From Agarophyton chilense (Eukaryota > Rhodophyta > Florideophyceae > Gracilariales > Gracilariaceae): 64,000 nucleotides of DNA. The position numbers and the translations under genes were made by a program. The stretch lies in assembly GCA_030374765.1 (NCBI GenBank), contig JARGXX010000071.1, forward strand, positions 372,001 to 436,000, given 5' to 3'. Positions 21,687 through 33,100 of the stretch are shown in pieces (position 1 is the stretch's first letter; every line of letters starts with the position of its first letter). Below the pieces are notes generated by a model, which saw nothing but the letters and a program-made list of their open reading frames with translations, did not search any database and had not been told where the DNA came from.

Positions 21687-23530
21687 AAAATCAATGCCAC
21701 GAACACGAACGGGAACGTTCGAGCCAGGTAGGTAGATGATGACAGCCAGCTTGACCTTGTGCGACGCGGTGAACTTCGACTTGTCGGACTTGAATGCTCC
21801 TATCAATTCGAGAGGCTCGTCCAATGATTCGAAAGCCAATGACGGGTTGGCATTCTTCACCTTGTAGAAGACTTGCGTTGTAATAGCACTGAAATCGGAG
21901 CCAGAGTCACCGAGGACCGTATCCAAAACGGTATCCTCGAGTGCGACGGGGAAGCGGCCCTCCTCGGCGTTGGGCATATCGAAGTCGGAAGAGGGTTTAG
22001 CATGTGTTGACAGCACCACTTTAGCCCTCTTTGCATCCTTCTTCTTGTAATGCTCATCGAAGAGTTCCTTCTTCCGATCGTCCGAAGTGTTCGGACACAA
22101 ACGGAGCGGATGCTTCCCTTTGAAAGCAGGGTTCAAGCATTCTTGGGTCCACTCATCAGGGGTCTTGCGTTTCCCCTTCGGATGGTACTTACTCTTGTCA
22201 GGATCTCCGTCTTCCTCTTGCTTCTTTCCCTTACCGGATTCCGGAGGCTGACGAAGTTTGCCGGGGTTGAGGCGCTGCCTCGCCGTCTCAGTGAGATTGA
22301 GCTCCACAGCGAGGGTAAACACCTCGTTCTTGAAGAACTTGATGTCGGCGAGTTGATCTTTGGTCCAGCCACGGCGGCGCATCCTGATGCGCTCCTGCAG
22401 TACCGGGTCCTTGAACTTGTTCATGACCCGGTTGAGAAAGAATTTAGCGAGGTCCTTCTCCCTGAGAACTTTCGATGCGTTGTTCTGATCCAACGCAGTG
22501 ATGATCTTGACGATGAAGTCCGTAACAACACCAGCAGGATCGTCCCCATTCGCGACGTATGCGACGGACGCCAGAGCAGCGTCGATACGTTCGGAGAGAT
22601 CTTTCGGAGCCTTGGTAAAGGCGTTGTCGAACCAAGCTTGAACAGACTCCACATTCGCCTCCTCGACAGAGTTCGCGTCTTGGATCTCCCCCATGATACA
22701 CAGTGCATGCAACGTCGCAGGATCCAGAAAATCCTTGATAGAGGCGACGTGCGTCTGCTCATCATCGTTGCGGTATTGGTTGATATCTTCGACCTTAGCC
22801 TTGTACGCAACATAGTCAACCTCAAACTTGATGAGCGAAGGTTGGTTCACCGGAATCAACAAGGGCGGCTGAACAACAGACACGAGACCATAGTTCGAAG
22901 CCATCTTGAATCGGGTTGAACTTCAACAAAAAAACCGCTAAACTTGTTACGATTCGAAATCAAAGCGCTTTGTTGACGAGTGTAGCGGATTGAGGCTGCA
23001 CGAAGGTTGAACGAAGGTTTCACGAAGGTTGAATGACTGAGGTGACTAGAGAAGAGAGGTAAGCGAGGTTGAGGTAGAAGAGCAGAGCGAGTTGAGCGGG
23101 CTCACCCAAGAATCCGACGATCGATGTCCTCATTCTCTCGTCAGAGGTCCGGCGAGGGGCGGTCCTCCTTTTATCTGGGACGAAGTCAGGGTGTGCCCCG
23201 CGAAGCCGTCGTCATCCAAACAATAGTACTCACTACGTCGGGACTAAACGTAGAAAAACTAGAACGGTTACAGACAGTACGAAAATATCAATTTAGAAGA
23301 TATAAAAAACCATAAGTAGAAAGTATGTAAAACAGGATCGAAGTAGAAAAGATGCACACCCTTGACCACTCACAGCTCGATACTTAAAGGCAGTACGTAA
23401 CGGTCATTGGACAGCGAGTCGACCTGCTGTCCAGTACAGAACTGTAAAGCATGACTTCACATTGCCAGTACCGCAGGAACTGTAAACACAGAGAGAGCTT
23501 TCAGGCAGCGTCTCGTTGTGATTTTGCTGT
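21687..23530 (-). mobile_element. Ty3/gypsy gag-protease fossil, copy A
   Basis: A minus-strand frame from ATG 22904 carries gag then protease. The gag has ELNLTETARQRLNPGKLRQ and a Cys-containing CLNPAFKGKHPLRLCPNTS segment. The protease signature is TVLGDSGSDFSAITTQVF. The element is cut by the chromovirus LTR at 21686. Upstream, 22920-23530 is the leader side, with three CGAAGGTTGA-type direct repeats near 22990-23030 and no LTR that I could delimit. It is an incomplete fossil. Copy B (43662-45505) differs by about 18 residues in 412, nearly all replacement changes, which fits neutral decay. Confidence 0.8.
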
Positions 23531-23687
23531 TTAAATCTCCACCTCACAAAGACAAAACGCACCACTCTCTACTTGAGACCTATCTCTTCTACTCAGCAAC
23601 GCATAAAAACAATTCGGTGCTCGCAAAATCAAATATAGTTACATCCGATGCGTTACGCTTTTTAATTTATTGCCGTACCAAGCATCG
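23531..23687. other. AT-richer spacer, copy A
   Basis: No gene was seen. It connects the leader of the gypsy gag fossil to the 759 bp block. Confidence 0.4.
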
Positions 23688-24446
23688 CCGTGGGCTTCCT
23701 TGTCCGCGAAGTATCGGCGTAGACGAGACACCTGCAGCATGAATTGCTGTTTGTCACGTGCATGTCACAATTTGTCCTCTCTTTTGTCAGGTAATTCGAA
23801 AGCATTTCTTTCCAATTTCACTTTATGTCAACGCGCGCATCTGCTTCCAAACAGCATAAATACCGAACGCACTCCCTCCCGGACTTTTTCCTCCTCCCGT
23901 CCCAACCAACCTGTGCCACTTTTTCTATCCCATCCCGCTCCAACCAACCTGCGCCACTTTCTCTGTCACATCCCGAGCCCTTACCATTTTTGCGATTCAA
24001 TCTGTTTCCTATGCACTAATACCATGCTCCCTCTTTTGGTAGGTTTCGGTCTTTTTCACTCTCTGCGACATTGTTTTGCGTTTTTCCTACATTCCAAGAG
24101 TCATGTGTCTAACATTTGTATTCTCTTCTTGGCCTTCCTCTGTTTTTCTCGGCGATTTTACGGTATTCTACATCATAGGCACGCGGTCGTCTGCAGTACC
24201 TCTCTACACTTTCCTACATCGGACGGAAGTGTCTGCAGGAAAGTATGAGTGGAAGCACCCAGCGTTACATCTTCCTACATCAGACACACCCGCGTCTGCA
24301 GGAAAGTAACTGCCGACGGCTCCGCACTACATCTTCCTACATCAGCCTTCCAATGTCTGCAGGAAGTAGTTTGCATGCTGTCAGATTGATGCTCGACCAC
24401 GTAGATACTTGATATTAGTTTCATTGTAAATTCTTTTTGTCTCCAA
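23688..24446 (+). repeat. 759-bp block, left (direct) arm, copy A
   Basis: The reverse complement of 27109-27867, with the same length and a single mismatch seen by eye (GATATT versus GGTATT near 24411). It starts CCGTGGGCTTCC and ends GTCTCCAA. It carries the hairpin-module array. The corresponding single block in copy B is 45663-46421, from which both A arms differ at the same several positions. Confidence 0.93.
24087..24365 (+). repeat. Hairpin-module array (TTCCTACATC ... GTCTGCAGGAAAG)
   Basis: Four clear modules, at 24168, 24211, 24272 and 24334, read TTCCTACATC, 8-14 variable bases, GTCTGCAGGAA. They are about 42-62 bases apart. A fifth degenerate one sits at 24087 (TTTCCTACATTCC...GTGTCT). 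The outer parts are complementary (CTTTCCTRCA with TGCAGGAAAG), so each module can fold into a hairpin with a variable loop. The array is present inverted in 27185-27470 and again in copy B. Confidence 0.8.
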
Positions 24447-26029
24447 AACCGTGTTCCAGGCGCCCAGTAGCTAGGTACGTGAGATCACATGTAGCATGTC
24501 TTTCAGGTGTCTTGCACGGCCAGATTGAAGCGAAGAATCTCCTTTGGATCGCCGGTTACAAGAGTGGTGCAGAATTGCTGGTTGAGGTTGGTGATGGCTG
24601 CGAGATAGATGAACCGCCATGCGCTTGATGCCGAAAACGGCACGGCCGCATTTGATCCCTACATGATCTGGACCCCAACAATACTGCGCATGATTTGGAA
24701 GTCGGTGTCGGAATGGGGAGTCAAAAGAAAATGCAAGCCTGGCGAGTTTTCTAAGGTTTGGATCAAGTACCTTTGTCTTGAGCATAAGCAGGATTGATGC
24801 CTCATATTGGCATGAAACTGTCCGGATAACTGTCTGTGTTGCGGGCTGACGCTTCATTTTGGAATGGCCCCCCCCGTTGGAGTCAGAGAACAATGTTTCA
24901 CAATCGTAACATGCAGCAGATGAGGCGGGGCAGAGACCCCAGACGGGGCCCCAGTGTGCCCCTGAAAACAATGGCCAACCTAGTTGAACACGAACTGCTA
25001 GTTTCTTCTCTTTACTATGAACGCTACGTTGTAACTCCCTATCCAACAGCGGGCTATCGCACATATACTTCGCTTTAGACTTGCTGGCGGGGGCCAAACT
25101 CTTTTGTAGTTCTCCCAAGACAAGCTCCCCAAGCGACTTTTTGGTTGTTCCTTCGTTGGTGGCCAAGGGTTTCACGACGGCTCGATTTTGTCTGCGGACA
25201 GCGTAAGGCGACATGATGACGGTCTCTCTTAACCAACAGCGCACCATCGCAGTGAAAGATGTTGTCATTCATGTGGCATGTAGATCTTTTCCCCTGATGC
25301 AGCAAACGGGTGTGACCTGCAATGCAACCAGCTTGCACTTGGGACGAGGTTTCTCCGCACGTGCGCCAATGTTGGCCTTGCTCCTGGCCGCAAATGGGTC
25401 CCTTGCACAACCTGCTTGTGTTGGGACAAGCACAGCATCAAAAATCCTGAATCCGTGAGATCGTGATGGCCGAGGCTCATGAGGACATGGAGTTGCGCAA
25501 GCCCTGAGAACAGGCAGGAGCCGAATGTCGCGAAAGCAGTTCGATGACCGGGGAAAAGGCAGGCATACGTTCATTGATGAAGGACTGCGAAACACTGCGC
25601 AGCTGCATGCGTACCGCATCATCTTCAGTTCACTAGCTTTCTTCCCATCTTCACGTTGAGTCGCAGAGAAACAGCTCGGCTACAAATAGAATGAGTACAT
25701 GGCAAAACTCAAGCACGACGCACGGATGGAAGAATAAGATAGGCTTTTCATGCACACACCGTACAACCGTACAAAGTCCACGAGCGTGAAGTGAAGATAA
25801 GCTCCATCACGGGGCACAGGCAAGAGAACATGGATCCATAAGCTAATGATATCATCTACATGACAGAGTTACAATACAATCTCGCAAGGCTTAAGGGACA
25901 AGAAAAGAAGTGATAAACGGCACATCATCAATCCAGTACAGGGCAGTTTGTCCATGATGGACGGGGGCGGGGGATAAATGTGCGTAGGTACATAAAAAAA
26001 TAAAAACAACCGAGACCGATCACAAGAAA
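24447..26029. other. Gene-free spacer, copy A
   Basis: No supported gene. Long reverse-strand open frames between 24471 and 25622 are not protein-like and are cut by a stop and, in copy B, by loss of one C in a C8 run near 24867. The region matches 46422-47894 of copy B. Confidence 0.5.
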
Positions 26030-26311
26030 ATGGTATCTGCAACACCAACACACAACACGATTCAAGACACCGCGGGACCAAAGCGGGAAGATATTAAAGT
26101 CAATCCGAAAAAGCAAGGGAAACAAGTGACTGGGGAGACAAGAACACAAGGCAAGCACGCGACAACAACTTCGAAAAAGCACGGAAAGTTTGTCCGTTGC
26201 CGTCTGGATGTGAGACACACGAGTGGGCCTGGCATGCGCGTTGTGGAAAACAACAGAAGGCGCATTCGTTTAGAACGGGGTGCCATCCAAACTCATACTT
26301 TTCGGATGTGA
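26030..26311 (+). CDS. Small basic hypothetical protein, copy A
   Basis: A 93-residue ORF from ATG 26030, rich in Lys, Arg, Thr and Gln (VNPKKQGKQVTGETRTQGKH, RRRIRLERGAIQTHTF). It has no recognised domain, signal peptide or membrane segment. The copy at 56741-57022 stays open over the same length but differs at six residues. Its end overlaps the end of a reverse-strand relic by 19 bases. Open frame in both copies is the only support; chance is possible. Confidence 0.3.
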   Translation: MVSATPTHNTIQDTAGPKREDIKVNPKKQGKQVTGETRTQGKHATTTSKKHGKFVRCRLDVRHTSGPGMRVVENNRRRIRLERGAIQTHTFRM

Positions 26312-26679
26312 GGTGGTGGGGTGTACAGTTTTCTTCGGCTTGTCTTGCTCGCACTCATGGAGTATGATTTCGCCTTTACTGTCCTCGCTGTCGGCGTGTG
26401 GCGGGGTGTCGAGTTGAAACGCTCGTTGAGGGAAGGGGTGGGCGCAAGAGTGGTCTCATCATCCGGGACAGGCTCGTCCGAGTCTTCGCCGTACTGCAGG
26501 GTCTTGCCCTCACCGGCTTTGGTGGTGTTGGTGGAAGCATCGGAGTCGTCGTAGTCGACAGGCTTAGTATTGTTCGGGGCCGGAGTGCCGGGATGTTTGG
26601 GCGGCTGCGAGTCGCTCTCGTCGTCCTATTCGTTAAAATGGGTATAGAGGTGCAAAACAACATCGACAGAGCTTTTCAT
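26293..26679 (-). pseudogene. Acidic/Ser-Thr-rich relic ORF, copy A
   Basis: The reverse strand reads the same text as the intact frame at 57004-57390 (TPAPNNTKPV, NTTKAGEGKTLQYG, ETTLAPTPSLNERFNS, TSRRKLYTPPPHIRKV), but an in-frame stop follows the HFNE segment here. The frame remains coding-like upstream of the ATG (NELQSALQAH), so the original gene was longer at its amino end. No family was recognised. Confidence 0.4.
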
Positions 26680-26879
26680 GTGCGCTTGGAGAGCCGATTG
26701 CAGTTCGTTTTTGCATATGCAGCTCTATGTGGTTTCCCGGATGACAAGTGGCGGTGCTGTAAGCAATTCGGCTCGCATTTGCCGAGGTTGGCTGCTTTTT
26801 CTGGCGTATGGGTAAGGCTGCCCGGTTAAAGCAATCCGTGTACTTTCTGCTGCATAACTACTGCACCTGAACAGTAATA

Positions 26880-27108
26880 ATCCACTTCTCCCCCAGCTAT
26901 TGATCTTTAAGATCAGTGTGCTCCTGGAGCTCTGCGATAAATATGTTGCATTTTAATATGATGGTAAGCGCCCTTATGTGCTCATACCGACTTTATTGAC
27001 CAACTGGAATATTTGCATTTCCTTCTGACGAGCTGAATCAGAACAACTATGGTAGTAGATGAGATGTTCAAAAAAGGAAAACCAAATTGAAGAATCAAAG
27101 AACTTGCA
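26880..27108. other. Unique spacer right of copy A
   Basis: Similarity to copy B fades here, before the inverted arm begins. No gene or repeat was seen. Confidence 0.5.
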
Positions 27109-27867
27109 TTGGAGACAAAAAGAATTTACAATGAAACTAATACCAAGTATCTACGTGGTCGAGCATCAATCTGACAGCATGCAAACTACTTCCTGCAGAC
27201 ATTGGAAGGCTGATGTAGGAAGATGTAGTGCGGAGCCGTCGGCAGTTACTTTCCTGCAGACGCGGGTGTGTCTGATGTAGGAAGATGTAACGCTGGGTGC
27301 TTCCACTCATACTTTCCTGCAGACACTTCCGTCCGATGTAGGAAAGTGTAGAGAGGTACTGCAGACGACCGCGTGCCTATGATGTAGAATACCGTAAAAT
27401 CGCCGAGAAAAACAGAGGAAGGCCAAGAAGAGAATACAAATGTTAGACACATGACTCTTGGAATGTAGGAAAAACGCAAAACAATGTCGCAGAGAGTGAA
27501 AAAGACCGAAACCTACCAAAAGAGGGAGCATGGTATTAGTGCATAGGAAACAGATTGAATCGCAAAAATGGTAAGGGCTCGGGATGTGACAGAGAAAGTG
27601 GCGCAGGTTGGTTGGAGCGGGATGGGATAGAAAAAGTGGCACAGGTTGGTTGGGACGGGAGGAGGAAAAAGTCCGGGAGGGAGTGCGTTCGGTATTTATG
27701 CTGTTTGGAAGCAGATGCGCGCGTTGACATAAAGTGAAATTGGAAAGAAATGCTTTCGAATTACCTGACAAAAGAGAGGACAAATTGTGACATGCACGTG
27801 ACAAACAGCAATTCATGCTGCAGGTGTCTCGTCTACGCCGATACTTCGCGGACAAGGAAGCCCACGG
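27109..27867 (-). repeat. 759-bp block, right (inverted) arm, copy A
   Basis: This is the inverted partner of 23688-24446, with a 2662-base spacer between them. It shares the copy-A-specific bases of the left arm, so it was copied from the left arm after A and B separated. No target-site duplication is visible at its outer edge. Confidence 0.93.
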
Positions 27868-28678
27868 AGACGATTTACACCCCATTGGAGTTCTATTTGG
27901 CGCGTGAGCGTCGAAGTAGACGGGCCAATGATGTTTAGATCTGACACCGCAAAAGCTAGACTAGGTTTATGGCGAGTCCAAGATTATCTATGCTGAACAA
28001 CAGAAGGGGTCGACTGGAGGTAGAGAAATTCGAAGCAATGTAGTGGCAAGCCATAGTGGAATGGACGGTGATGTAACGCAAGAGCAGTATGCTTCGCTTG
28101 AGTAACACTTCGCTGAGGCCTCAGTTCTTTTTAGTTTTCGGCTGTACAACGTGCAAAACGAGGTCAGCAGAGAGCAGGATGAGCAAGGCTCCAAATTTAG
28201 AAAGATATGGTTTTGAGCACCGATGCGTTCCACTCGTTGCCTTCCTCTCCTCAATGTTGAATTAATGCAAGCCACAGTTCATAATCTTGCCAAGTGCACT
28301 GCTGCGCTCAATCGCTCTGGACGAACCAAAATCTCTGCCCACAGCATACTGACAGTGTCAACACCAATATTCACCGAGCTGAGATTACCTTCAGCTTACG
28401 GTCGTGCACCTCTCCCACCTCTAAGGATACCAAATGGGCAACATGGGCAACGCAAATGTTGCTTACGTAGACCCGGAGCTCAAAAACCCTAATGGTCGGC
28501 ATTACATGTAAGGACCAAATTTGCTTTGAACTACTGTAATATCCTTCCCATCTCTTCAAAGAATCATTGTTGAGACGCAATGACCTTGTCAGGAACACTT
28601 TTCAGATTCAAACGCAACGTGCTTCATCTAATTGCTTTGCAGCTTTTGAATCTGTTCAGTGAACTCCTCGTCAACACC
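27868..28678. other. Unique intergenic region
   Basis: No supported gene or repeat. Short open frames here lack protein-like character. Confidence 0.5.
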
Positions 28679-28691
28679 TTATAAATATAAG
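28679..28691 (+). promoter_or_regulatory. TATA box candidate
   Basis: TTATAAATATAAG lies about 120 bases upstream of ATG 28812. It is followed by a pyrimidine-rich stretch suited to a transcription start and 5' leader. Confidence 0.45.
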
Positions 28692-28811
28692 TTCGTCCCT
28701 CCCCACCTTCCTCGACCTTTGGCATGTTCAGTGTGCTAGCCTTTTCCACAGCTTCATAAACTGCTTTCTTCGATCAACACCGCTCCGTCTTCACCATCAA
28801 TTCTTCTTTCA

Positions 28812-29354
28812 ATGAAAGTCTTAAGACGGCACCCGGTCGATCGCCAGAAGGGCTTAGCAGAAACAGGAAATGGGCTTCGCGCTGCAGCACTTCCATCTCC
28901 CGCGAGGAGGAGTGCCCTGAATTTTAACCCCTTTCTTGACAATAAAAGGAAACGCTTTTTACAATCCGCTGCAAACCAAAGTGCTGGAATGTTCCACAAA
29001 ATTCTATCAGAAGGATCCAACAATAATTACCCTTCAGAATTTCGCTTTCGGAAAAATATGTCATCCACAACTTCCGGAGATTCTTCATGGGGTGTTGACT
29101 CTCTGGCCTCGTTCTCTGGCGACTGCAACAATTCTGAAGACAGTATGGGCGTGTCGTTCATAGAATCTGGTCAAGAAACGCATCGTGGTGGGAAGAACGA
29201 AGGAAGTGGTACTGAAAGTGAGGAAGCCGGCAGGGAGAGGAATCAAACAAGATTTGCACCATGGATGATGCTCTTTTCGTGTGGAATGTCAGATACCTTC
29301 GCTCTGCCTAAATGGATGAACTCATTGCGCAATCTGCTGCGTCGAACGTCATAG
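28812..29354 (+). CDS. Candidate host-type hypothetical protein
   Basis: A 180-residue intronless ORF from ATG 28812, preceded by a TATA-like element. The amino third is basic, with a DNKRKRFLQS patch that could be a nuclear localisation signal. The middle is Ser/Gly/Asn-rich (TTSGDSSWGVDSLASFSGDC) and an acidic-basic run follows (GSGTESEEAGRERNQ). The carboxy end is more hydrophobic (FAPWMMLFSCGMSDTFALP). No domain, signal peptide or transmembrane segment was recognised. It lies outside the duplicated copies and is not embedded in an identified element, which makes it the best host-gene candidate in the window. Confidence 0.42.
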   Translation: MKVLRRHPVDRQKGLAETGNGLRAAALPSPARRSALNFNPFLDNKRKRFLQSAANQSAGMFHKILSEGSNNNYPSEFRFRKNMSSTTSGDSSWGVDSLASFSGDCNNSEDSMGVSFIESGQETHRGGKNEGSGTESEEAGRERNQTRFAPWMMLFSCGMSDTFALPKWMNSLRNLLRRTS

Positions 29355-29808
29355 ACGTTGAGATAAAGCATTGTCGAGCGCAAAAGGTAGACCATGGGCG
29401 GTGCTGGGCTTGGGGGTGATGCTAGAGATTTTCATCGTGCAAACGCGGAAGAGGAGCATGGCGCAAAATTGAAGAAGAAATGCTGGTCTTCGATGGACGA
29501 TAGATGCAACTTAAGTGTTGAGCAGGTGCTGGCAGTGACTGGTGTTTAGCTTTAGAACGTATCAAAGAGAGGCCGGTAATGCAATTTTTGTTTGGTCATA
29601 TCTACCAGATAAGGGTACACAATGACATTTTTGCATGGCCGATGTAGTTAAATAGATGATTCCGAAGGTATTAGTTGAAATTCACTCACCCCTCGTTTCG
29701 GGAGAGCGCTGACGTTGAGGGCCGTTCTATACATTCGTTTTAGGTGTACTGGCGGCCGAACGCATCACGATTCTTGACAATTGAAGAATTTTCTTTAATT
29801 TAAAACTG
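29355..29808. other. Unique intergenic region
   Basis: No supported gene or repeat was seen. Confidence 0.5.
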
Positions 29809-29943
29809 TGTTGTCCGATATGGACATTTGACCACTGGTGTCCGATTTTGTCCGGTTTGGCCACCGTTGCCCGATACGTAAGTTTGGCCCCGACGGTCCA
29901 AGATATACGTTTGGCTTACGTTGTCCGATGCGAGCTTTGCCTT
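29809..29943 (+). repeat. Imperfect ~27-bp tandem repeat, about five units
   Basis: Successive units read GTTGTCCGATATGGACATTTG, then GGTGTCCGATTTTGTCCGG, GTTGCCCGATACGTAAGTTTG, CGGTCCAAGATATACGTTTGG and GTTGTCCGATGCGAGCTTTG. The shared core is TTGTCCGATA(CG)...TTTGGCC. It lies just left of the copia fossil's probable 5' LTR region. Confidence 0.75.
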
Positions 29944-30122
29944 CTACGCCGGGCTCAATTCGGAGCACTGGGGCAGTGCAGCACTTCTTTTTATTTGTTC
30001 TGAAACTAAAAGGCTGGAGGACAAGTAGCTAGAACGATTAGTACTTAAGACCCTAGTAGAGCGACACTGCAACAGTAAATCGTCGGTAGCTTCGACGCAC
30101 TAACTTCTGCATCTACGATAAG

Positions 30123-33100
30123 AGGTTATGGGCTTATCGTAACGCAATCTGTGCTTTCCAACTTTTTTTACGATCCTTGAACAAGATGGAAAAGACACTC
30201 GTTGAGCTTTCTAAGCTAGGCATGCATGTGCTGCAGGCAGACAAATCCTTTATATGGTCTCGCAAGATGGAACTGGTGTTGCAGTTGAAAGGTGTTTTGG
30301 GGCATCATCGATGAAAGTGTTCGCATTCTGGACCCCCAGTTAGTAGTAAAACAGCAATAACATCAGCAGGGTAAGGGTGAAATTGCGTTTTCGTGCATTC
30401 GCGTTTTGGTAGGTGATTCCTGTATCGCCCTGTTCTCGAAAAGAAGAACCCACAGGTCGTATGAAAGACACTGCGGAAGAACTTCGAAATGGCTATACAA
30501 GCCAGCATCGATTTTCTGCTCCACAAGTATCAGAAAATTTGTATGCAGCCTGGTGAGTCTGTGCTAGCATATATGAGCCTTCTAGGAGAAGCCAAATCGA
30601 ACAAGGACAGAACCTTCTTCTTCTGTAACGGGAAAGGACACATTAAGCGCTTCTGTAGGAAGAACCCGCGAAGCAAGAGCTACCTTAGGAAGTATGGTGC
30701 GTCTACTAAGGGCTCTGAGAAGCAGAAAAGAGCCCAAGAATCGCACAATAAGGCAGACGAAAATGCCTTGCTGTCGTTCATCGCAGCAGGTGTAGCATCG
30801 GGAAAGGGGGTGTCTATATTGGGAGAACACAAGTAGTACTTGGACTCTGGTGCCATGAAGCACATGACTAATCGTGCGTACATCTTCGCCGGAGATCTTC
30901 GGGCACCGAAGAAGAAGAAAATTGCGTTTGGAAATGTTCAATCCGTCATCATTCGAGGTGAAGGGGATGGGCATTGTAGAGGCGTTTCTTTCGGAAATGA
31001 GAGGCACATATTGCTAGAAGACGTGCAGTATGTACCAGACGTAATGTGCAATTTTTGTCAGTGAGTGTCATTCGCCGCAAGGGCTGCGCTATCGTTTTCA
31101 AATCTGATACGCTGGGGAACGGACTGTGTATAGGAATCAATCAACGAAGGGGGGATATCATGGCCTCTGGTATAAAAATCAAGACAGGCCTCTACGAGAT
31201 GGTGTTCTGTTCTGTGTCCAATGACTCGGTATTTATTTTAAAAGAAATCAATGACTCTACACTACTGTGGCATAAGCGTTTTGGGCATCCTGGCGCAGAT
31301 GAAATGCGAAGGACTGTGAATGTTGTAGGTGGTGTTAGAATCTCTAAAGTGTTCGAGGCCATAGGTTTTTGTGAGCCATGTGCAATTGGAAAATCCGCAC
31401 GCGTTTCTCGTAAAGCACTCGGCGCGGAGAATCAGGCCAAGAAGGTCATGGAACTACTGCACTCCGACGTGATGGGACCTATGCCTCATCCGTCTCTGTC
31501 TGGTGCCGTCTATTGCGTTACGATATACGAGGATAAGAGCGGGCTTTCTCTTGTACGATTTGTCAAGCGTTGTTGGGACGTTCAGGCGGCAGGCAAGGAC
31601 ATGGTTTAAGAGCTGGAGACACAATCTGAGCACCAGTTGAAACGGTTTAGGTTTGATAATGCTGGAGAGTATGTGTCTCATTCCCTCACATCGTGGTTGA
31701 AATCCAAAGGTGTAGAGATTGAGACTACTGCTGCGTACAGTCACGAGTCAAACGGGAAGGCAGAGCGTGTTAACCTTACCCTGAATGACAAAGCTCGAAC
31801 CATGCTTTCTGAAACGAAGGGCATGGCGTACAGGAAGCAACTGCAGGAAGATGCGGTTAACACTGCCAACTATCTCCGCAATCTAAGTCAACCAGCACGA
31901 GTGATGGAAATAACGTGTCGCCCTACGAAGCATTCACGGGTTGCAAACCCAGCATTGCGCATCTTCGCACGTTTGGCGCACAGAGTTTTGTACATATTCT
32001 TAAGTAGAAAAGGAAACATGCGAGCAATTATACAGAGAGGGCTGCGAAGGGCATCTCCGAGGGGTACGCCAAAGGAAAATGTTACATGGTTTTCTATCAG
32101 GAGACGCGAAGGTCCACCGTCTCCAAGGACGTACGATTCAATGAAGATCTCGTAGGATGGGACGAGGAGAAAGGGCAGAGCGGTGACAAACATGTATCAC
32201 ATGAAGTACGGAATGTCTCGCACAGTGTGGAGAAGGTTTAGAGCATGGTCGAGAAGAAACAGCGGACCACGGACGCTTCTGAAGTCATCAAGTCGGAACC
32301 TAAAGAGGTGTTAAAAGATGCGATATCTGAGTATTGCCACGATCCAGAGCTAGTGACATATTACCAACCTTAGACGAGAAACTCTACGCCTGTTCGCAAG
32401 CAAACATCACGTTTTTCACCCGATGCATCCACCGCACTGCTGGCGCGATACACTCTCGGTGCGGATGATATAAAGGCACCAGACAGCTTTCTAGAAGCTA
32501 ATGATGGCTCTGAAAAGGAGTTATGGATGGCTGCCATGAACGATGAGATGACTAACATGGAACGCAGGAGTATGTGGAAGTTGGTCAAGCCTCCTGCGGA
32601 GTGCAGGCCATTGAACAATCGATGGGTGTACTACAAGAAACGCGACAAAGAGGGTCGTGTAGCGCAATACCAGGCCCAGCTGGGGACATGAGGCTTCAAT
32701 CATAGAGAAGGAATTTCCTACACCGAACTGTTTGCCCCAAATGTTCGATAAGCCACTTTGCGTGCCCCGCTTGCAATCTTCGCTTCACTGAGAGTGGAAA
32801 AGATACAGTTCGCTTATTGTGCTGCATTTTAATGTGGTGTTCTGGAATAGACGTTTTACATGTCACAGCCGAAAGGTTTTGTCCATGAAGACAAAGAAAA
32901 CTACGTGTATCAGCTCTACAAAGCGGTGTACGGTCTTTGGCAGGCATTGAGGGCGTGAAAGAAGAATTACACGTCTATTATCCTCTGCATGGATTTCACG
33001 CAGTAGGAGGCTGACCGAAGACTATTCATCCACGGAGCTGGACCTCACCAAATCGGGATACTGATATATGTAGATGATGGATTGGTGGTAGGACAGAATC

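Larger units (their letters stand above)
1..26880 (+). repeat. Segmental duplication, copy A (continues off left edge)
   Basis: Bases 1-26880 recur in the same orientation at 31571-57610. The first 1945 bases align at a constant offset of 31570. The offset becomes 32872 after the Tc1 insertion in copy B, and about 21975 after the chromovirus body that only copy A has. By eye there are two differences in the first 1.95 kb, about 14 in the kilobase from 5.0 to 6.0 kb, about 1.8% in the gag at 21.7-22.9 kb, and about 5% beyond 25.9 kb. The right limit is where similarity fades near 26880. Confidence 0.95.

Noticed and set aside
24471-25622. Long open frames on the minus strand (265 and 117 residues)
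   Set aside because: The text is not protein-like (His/Arg/Ser runs from a GC-rich complement), a stop separates them, and copy B loses the frame through a C-run change. Not called as a gene.
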